NCBI GenBank assembly: GCA_016183075.1
Contig: JACPFH010000120.1
Span: 1-6,821 of the forward strand
Length of the DNA stretch: 6,821 bases
Reading direction: 5' to 3'
Source: Deltaproteobacteria bacterium
Lineage (GTDB): Bacteria; Desulfobacterota; Binatia; UBA9968
The notes under the pieces were generated by a model. That model was given only the letters and a program-made list of their open reading frames with translations, was not told the origin of the DNA and ran no database searches. Made by a program: the position numbers and the translations under genes. Shown here piece by piece: positions 3,700 to 6,821 of the stretch (the stretch's first letter is position 1; each line of letters opens with the position of its first letter).

Positions 3700-5856
3700 T
3701 TAGTTCACCACGTCGGTGAGAACTGGATCGCCGAAGGTGCCATCGGCCTTCTTTGCCCCACACCCCTTGTCTGGGACACCCTTGGGAGGCGGGTTCGGGT
3801 CGTGCTGTTCCGCCGGGGCATCATGGGGACAGACATCATCGGCCGCGTGGGTATCGGCGTTGCCGTCGAGGACATCGTGATGGACCGTGGCCACATAGCT
3901 GTAATCCCCGGCGCTTGTGTCAGCCTTGTTTTTCTTGAGCGGACCCGCGCAGTCATACGTGACAACGTAGTGGATCGTTAGTTTTTGTTTGGGTTTGAGT
4001 ACCTTCGGTCCTTTCGCAAAGAGCTTGCCGTTCTTGGCGTCGTTGAGAGCCACAACCGCATCATTACAGCCTTCCCCATCATCGTCGGCGGCGCTCACGG
4101 TGAGCCGGACCAGACCGGTGCCGACACCGTCCCCAAGATCCGCAGCCTCGATTGACTCTGAATGATCGCTGCGGTTCTGTATCTGTACCTTTACCGGCTT
4201 GGTCACCAGGCTTGCCGCTCTCACCGTCTTCGGCGCGGTAATCTTCACGACAGCGAGGTCATGAACGGTAATGGAAAAACAGGCGACCCAGGTGCCCCAG
4301 TTGTTGGAGCTTGCGGAGGTCGCATATTCATTCGCCGCGCAGAATGTGTTGGTGAAGCTCGGATCGACGACAATGCTCGGATCGACGACAATGCCGCTGT
4401 AATCACCGGCCCTGCATACTAAGCCGGGGTCGCAGTCGAAGGCGGTGTAGCTGCGCTCTCCCGCCTTGGCGAGGAGAGGGGCCTGCATGGTGCCCGCGGT
4501 ATTCAACTGTGACCTGCCGGTCGCGTACATCGACATAAACTCGCTCGGGGAAGATTGCATGAAGGTCATGCCCACGTCCCCATTAGCGGCGATCGCAACC
4601 GAGGGGTAGTAAGTGTGTATTCCCGCTCCTATATCGACGGTCCCCTGCTGTGTGACGGTGGGGGACGGCTCCGCCGTATTAAATTCATACCAGCGGGCAT
4701 GGGCCTCGCCATCGGTGGGGAGGCCCACGGCCTGCGAAGCTACAAGCCGGTTGTTCCGCCACTCGGCATTCAGCATCCTGGCGTCGTTGGTATCGATCTT
4801 CTTGCTTCCCGTTCCCGGCTGAGTCGCATTGGGCGGAATACTATAAGGTTCCACCGTCAACTCGGTGTCGATAAAGGTCGGCGCCGGGCTGGTTACGTTG
4901 GTCATTCTCGTTACCCGTATGGCATTTCCCCCGGCGTATTCCGCTTCCTCGACGAACCACATCGGGTCGCCGTTGACAGAACCATGCATGATGGCGGGCA
5001 CCATTGTGAAATGGGTGCTGTTGCGGTCCACGTGGAAGCTGGTGAGCGTAGCGGGGTCGGCATCGAGGACGGTGGACTTGTCGATGGTAATGATGCTCAC
5101 GTGGTCGAAGTTTTCGCTGGTAAAGCCGAACATGTTCAAGGTGAAGACATGCGCGTCGGCATTCCAGCCAAGCTTGGGAAAGTCGCCCCAGACATTCTCA
5201 CCCACATTTAAGCCGAACTCTTTCACGTCGATCCTGTGCATCTCGCTAAAGCCCTCTAATGGGTTGGAGGTATTGGAGACAGCGTAGAGCAGGTGAGCGG
5301 TCTCTACGTCGAAGTCTACATCCACGGCTCCGATGATAAACCGGCCCTCCAGCTCGTCATACGCAACCACGGGATCAAAAACAAAGTTGCCAGCCCCTAC
5401 CGATTCAAAGAAGACGGAAAGGTCGCTCAGGAAGAGATTGGCGCCGCTGCTCTTATTGAAGTACGCGACCGTGGAGTTCACGACTTCGACGATGTGCGTG
5501 GGGCTCGCCGCCAGATGCGTGTCGGGCGGGACAGAGCCGCCGCTGTCGTCGGTAAGGTCACTATCAGGAAAATCGAGACCGGCAAAGCCGATATGAACTT
5601 GCGGGAGGCTGGGTTGAGGCAGCGCCTCCGCTCCGGGTGGAGGAACCAGTCGCTCAGCCTCTTTTGCTTTCCTCCGGACCTCTGCATTTTCTTTAGCCTC
5701 CGTAAAGCCCGGAGGGCGCCCGATCGGGACAACTCTCTTTTTAGACTCGGCGGGATGAAGCGCTGCGGGCAGGAGCAATAAGACCGGCAGCGCCAGTTCT
5801 AGCAGCGGAATAAGTCGATGATGCAAATGACGCTTCAATCGGAAATATTGTAGCAT
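3700..5856 (-). CDS. Large exported protein: propeller-like region plus CARDB-like C-terminal domain
   Basis: The product is 718 residues. Residues 1-37 are a signal peptide with the core LIPLLELALPVLLLLPAA. A charged linker (about 38-95) follows. Residues about 100-530 look like a secreted beta-propeller protein: SVPPDTHLAASPTHIVEVVN, DPVVAYDELEGRFIIG and GDYSGIVVDP are blade motifs I recognise from uncharacterised bacterial exported proteins of the PPDTHGAVGPNH kind. Residues about 532-660 (HDLAVVKITAPKTV...KPVKVQIQNRS) resemble a CARDB-type immunoglobulin-like adhesion domain. The tail is Pro/Asp/His-rich with no sorting signal I know. Residues 489-500 are an exact IVVDPS duplication. The ATG at 5856 has no clear Shine-Dalgarno sequence and is overlapped by an extended -10; TTG at residue 7 is an alternative start. 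The gene is probably cell-surface or extracellular; the ligand is unknown. Confidence 0.85.
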   Translation of the reverse strand: MLQYFRLKRHLHHRLIPLLELALPVLLLLPAALHPAESKKRVVPIGRPPGFTEAKENAEVRRKAKEAERLVPPPGAEALPQPSLPQVHIGFAGLDFPDSDLTDDSGGSVPPDTHLAASPTHIVEVVNSTVAYFNKSSGANLFLSDLSVFFESVGAGNFVFDPVVAYDELEGRFIIGAVDVDFDVETAHLLYAVSNTSNPLEGFSEMHRIDVKEFGLNVGENVWGDFPKLGWNADAHVFTLNMFGFTSENFDHVSIITIDKSTVLDADPATLTSFHVDRNSTHFTMVPAIMHGSVNGDPMWFVEEAEYAGGNAIRVTRMTNVTSPAPTFIDTELTVEPYSIPPNATQPGTGSKKIDTNDARMLNAEWRNNRLVASQAVGLPTDGEAHARWYEFNTAEPSPTVTQQGTVDIGAGIHTYYPSVAIAANGDVGMTFMQSSPSEFMSMYATGRSQLNTAGTMQAPLLAKAGERSYTAFDCDPGLVCRAGDYSGIVVDPSIVVDPSFTNTFCAANEYATSASSNNWGTWVACFSITVHDLAVVKITAPKTVRAASLVTKPVKVQIQNRSDHSESIEAADLGDGVGTGLVRLTVSAADDDGEGCNDAVVALNDAKNGKLFAKGPKVLKPKQKLTIHYVVTYDCAGPLKKNKADTSAGDYSYVATVHHDVLDGNADTHAADDVCPHDAPAEQHDPNPPPKGVPDKGCGAKKADGTFGDPVLTDVVN
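4357..4392. repeat. Exact 18-bp tandem duplication inside the large exported protein gene
   Basis: The unit GCTCGGATCGACGACAAT occurs at 4357-4374 and again at 4375-4392 without a mismatch. It adds six residues (IVVDPS) in frame, doubling the VDP motif after DYSG, a usually conserved blade position. Absence of any silent difference suggests a recent slippage event or an assembly error. Confidence 0.9.
5846..5854 (-). promoter_or_regulatory. Extended -10 (TGCTACAAT) overlapping the start of the large exported protein gene
   Basis: The minus strand reads TGCTACAAT directly from the T of the ATG at 5856, a good extended -10 (TGn followed by a TATAAT-like hexamer). No -35 is visible at 17 bases. 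If active, transcription would begin after the annotated ATG and the mRNA would be nearly leaderless, with TTG at residue 7 as the start. It may be a chance AT-rich match. Confidence 0.25.
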
Positions 5857-5895
5857 ACAAGTGAAAGCAACCGTGAGATTTTTGTTGCCGCGAAG

Positions 5896-5925
5896 TTGAC
5901 ATCACAGCGCCCCGTCGGCTAGTCT
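5896..5925 (+). promoter_or_regulatory. Promoter of the alpha/beta-hydrolase-fold gene
   Basis: A consensus TTGACA (5896-5901) and TAGTCT (5920-5925) are separated by 18 bases. This leaves a leader of about 70 bases before the ATG at 6001. The same arrangement, 86% identical from 5900 to 5936, recurs as an orphan at 2934-2974. The start of the divergent exported-protein gene is only 40 bp away, so the two genes share this regulatory region. Confidence 0.6.
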
Positions 5926-5989
5926 CCCTGCCGAAATGGCGAAGCCGGGGCCGGCCAAGGGAGCTTCTGACTGTGAGCGTAAATGACCT

Positions 5990-5995
5990 GAGGAG
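5990..5995 (+). promoter_or_regulatory. Ribosome binding site of the alpha/beta-hydrolase-fold gene
   Basis: GAGGAG is five bases from the ATG at 6001. The in-frame TGA at 5989-5991 rules out any earlier start. That TGA ends a two-codon frame, ATG-ACC-TGA (5983-5991), overlapping the site; the orphan leader keeps ATG-AGC-TGA at the same place. Confidence 0.7.
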
Positions 5996-6000
5996 TTCAA

Positions 6001-6821
6001 ATGCCAACCGTCCGTCTTAAAGATATAGAGGTTTACTACGAGGAACATGGACGCGGAGAACCAGTGCTCCTGGTGCCGCCTTCCTGGTGGCCCTGCGATG
6101 CGTGGAAGGTAGTCGTGTTGCCCGTTCTTAGCCAGCGATACAGGACCATCATCTTTGATCCGAGAGGCACGGGCCGCAGCGAGCGGCCCCATCACGGCTA
6201 TACTCTCGAACAGTTCGCTCAGGATTCCTGCGCTCTCCTGGAGCACCTGAAGATCTCCAGATGCCATATAGTGGGCTTTGCTCTGGGTGGACAGACTGCC
6301 CAGGCGATTGCGGTGCTCCATCCGGAAATAGTGGCAACCCTGACCATGGCGGGCGCGGGACCCGGAGAGAAATCAGGGCGAGGCGGCTTTCGGGGGATAA
6401 ACAAGGACGCGGAGGAGGAGATCCGGGAAATCGGCTTTGAACGATTTATTCGATCCCATGCCGATAACGACACGATGGCGTTTAGCTCCGGGTTCTACCG
6501 GGAGCATCGGGAGGTGGTCCTGGCTTTGGCCAAGGCTCTCTGGGAGCATCAGGGCAGCCCCGAGCATTATCATTACCACCAGGAAGCGCGCAGGACATGG
6601 GACACGCTGGCAAACGCCAGCCGGGTCCGCGTGCCCACACTCGTCTTAGTGGGGAGCGAAGATACTGTCGCCCGCGGGGACAGCACGCCGTTGGCCACGG
6701 CCCGCCGTCTGGCGGAGCTTATCCCCGGCGCGGAGCTGGCCCTCGTTCCCGGTGTAAAACACATGACTTTCTGGGATGGCACCCAGGCCCTTTCGATATT
6801 GATGGACTTTCTCGGGCGCCA
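6001..6821 (+). CDS. Alpha/beta-hydrolase-fold protein with Ala at the nucleophile position, 3' end outside the window
   Basis: The visible part is 273 codons, nearly the full length of a typical 270-290-residue family member. FDPRGTGRS (residues about 54-62), the nucleophile elbow HIVGFALGGQ (89-98), LVLVGSEDTV (214-223) and VPGVKHMTFWDG (249-260) mark the fold, without a signal peptide. The elbow should read G-x-S-x-G, but residue 94 is Ala (GCT at 6280-6282). The acid Asp221 and His254 are in place. The usual HG oxyanion motif near residue 31 is replaced by VPPSWW. RutD of the pyrimidine-degradation pathway also has Ala in this elbow (GHALG) and belongs to the same fold, so a non-serine or non-hydrolytic role is possible. 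A single G-to-T change would restore Ser, so a sequencing error should be kept in mind. It has its own promoter and a good ribosome binding site. Confidence 0.9.
   Translation, partial: MPTVRLKDIEVYYEEHGRGEPVLLVPPSWWPCDAWKVVVLPVLSQRYRTIIFDPRGTGRSERPHHGYTLEQFAQDSCALLEHLKISRCHIVGFALGGQTAQAIAVLHPEIVATLTMAGAGPGEKSGRGGFRGINKDAEEEIREIGFERFIRSHADNDTMAFSSGFYREHREVVLALAKALWEHQGSPEHYHYHQEARRTWDTLANASRVRVPTLVLVGSEDTVARGDSTPLATARRLAELIPGAELALVPGVKHMTFWDGTQALSILMDFLGR

Noticed and set aside
4555..5211. 218-codon plus-strand frame
   Set aside because: Antisense to the 718-residue exported protein, whose own frame has a signal peptide and family motifs.
3686..5869. 11-bp inverted repeat (TGCTTTCACTT at 3686-3696, complement at 5859-5869) around the large exported protein gene
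   Set aside because: Several 11-bp matches are expected by chance in a window of this size and the arms do not extend.

Overview
The window is GC-rich bacterial DNA with no rRNA, tRNA, CRISPR array, transposase or integrase visible. The gene content is an EmrB/QacA-type exporter, a member of the Asp/Glu racemase/arylmalonate decarboxylase superfamily, two secreted proteins and an alpha/beta-hydrolase-fold protein. Promoters look like TTGACA, a 17-18 bp spacer, and a TAGTaT-like -10. This mix suits an uncultured soil or sediment lineage of the Rokubacteria/Binatia/Tectomicrobia type, but that placement is an impression, not a demonstration.

Layout. Bases 1-160 hold no gene I can support, only short inverted repeats. 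A structured, non-coding repeat (R1, about 168-276) and a hairpin (298-351) lie just downstream of a 14-TM-type MFS exporter on the minus strand (361-1857). A second, longer copy of the repeat in inverted orientation (R2, about 1870-2059) abuts its ribosome binding site, so the exporter is bracketed by facing copies of one repeat family. A promoter at 2134-2163 then serves a plus-strand racemase-superfamily gene (2195-2920). The 138-bp gap after it holds an orphan copy of a promoter/leader and a perfect 15-bp hairpin. Two minus-strand genes for exported proteins follow: a small one (3059-3562) with its own promoter, and a 718-residue one (3700-5856) with a propeller-like region and a CARDB-like C-terminal domain. 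Finally, divergent from these, a plus-strand alpha/beta-hydrolase-fold gene (6001 to the window end) runs off the edge.

How the genes relate. No long operon is visible; almost every gene has its own promoter or changes strand. The two secreted proteins share orientation and may act together outside the cytoplasm. The two enzyme-fold genes (racemase-like and hydrolase-like) both lack the nucleophile expected for their superfamily: the first has no cysteine at all, the second has Ala where the elbow Ser should be. A copy of the promoter/leader of the second lies directly behind the first. The most unusual items are the repeat pair with its modular insertions, the duplicated leader, and these nucleophile-free proteins. 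I found no convincing complete new multi-gene system.
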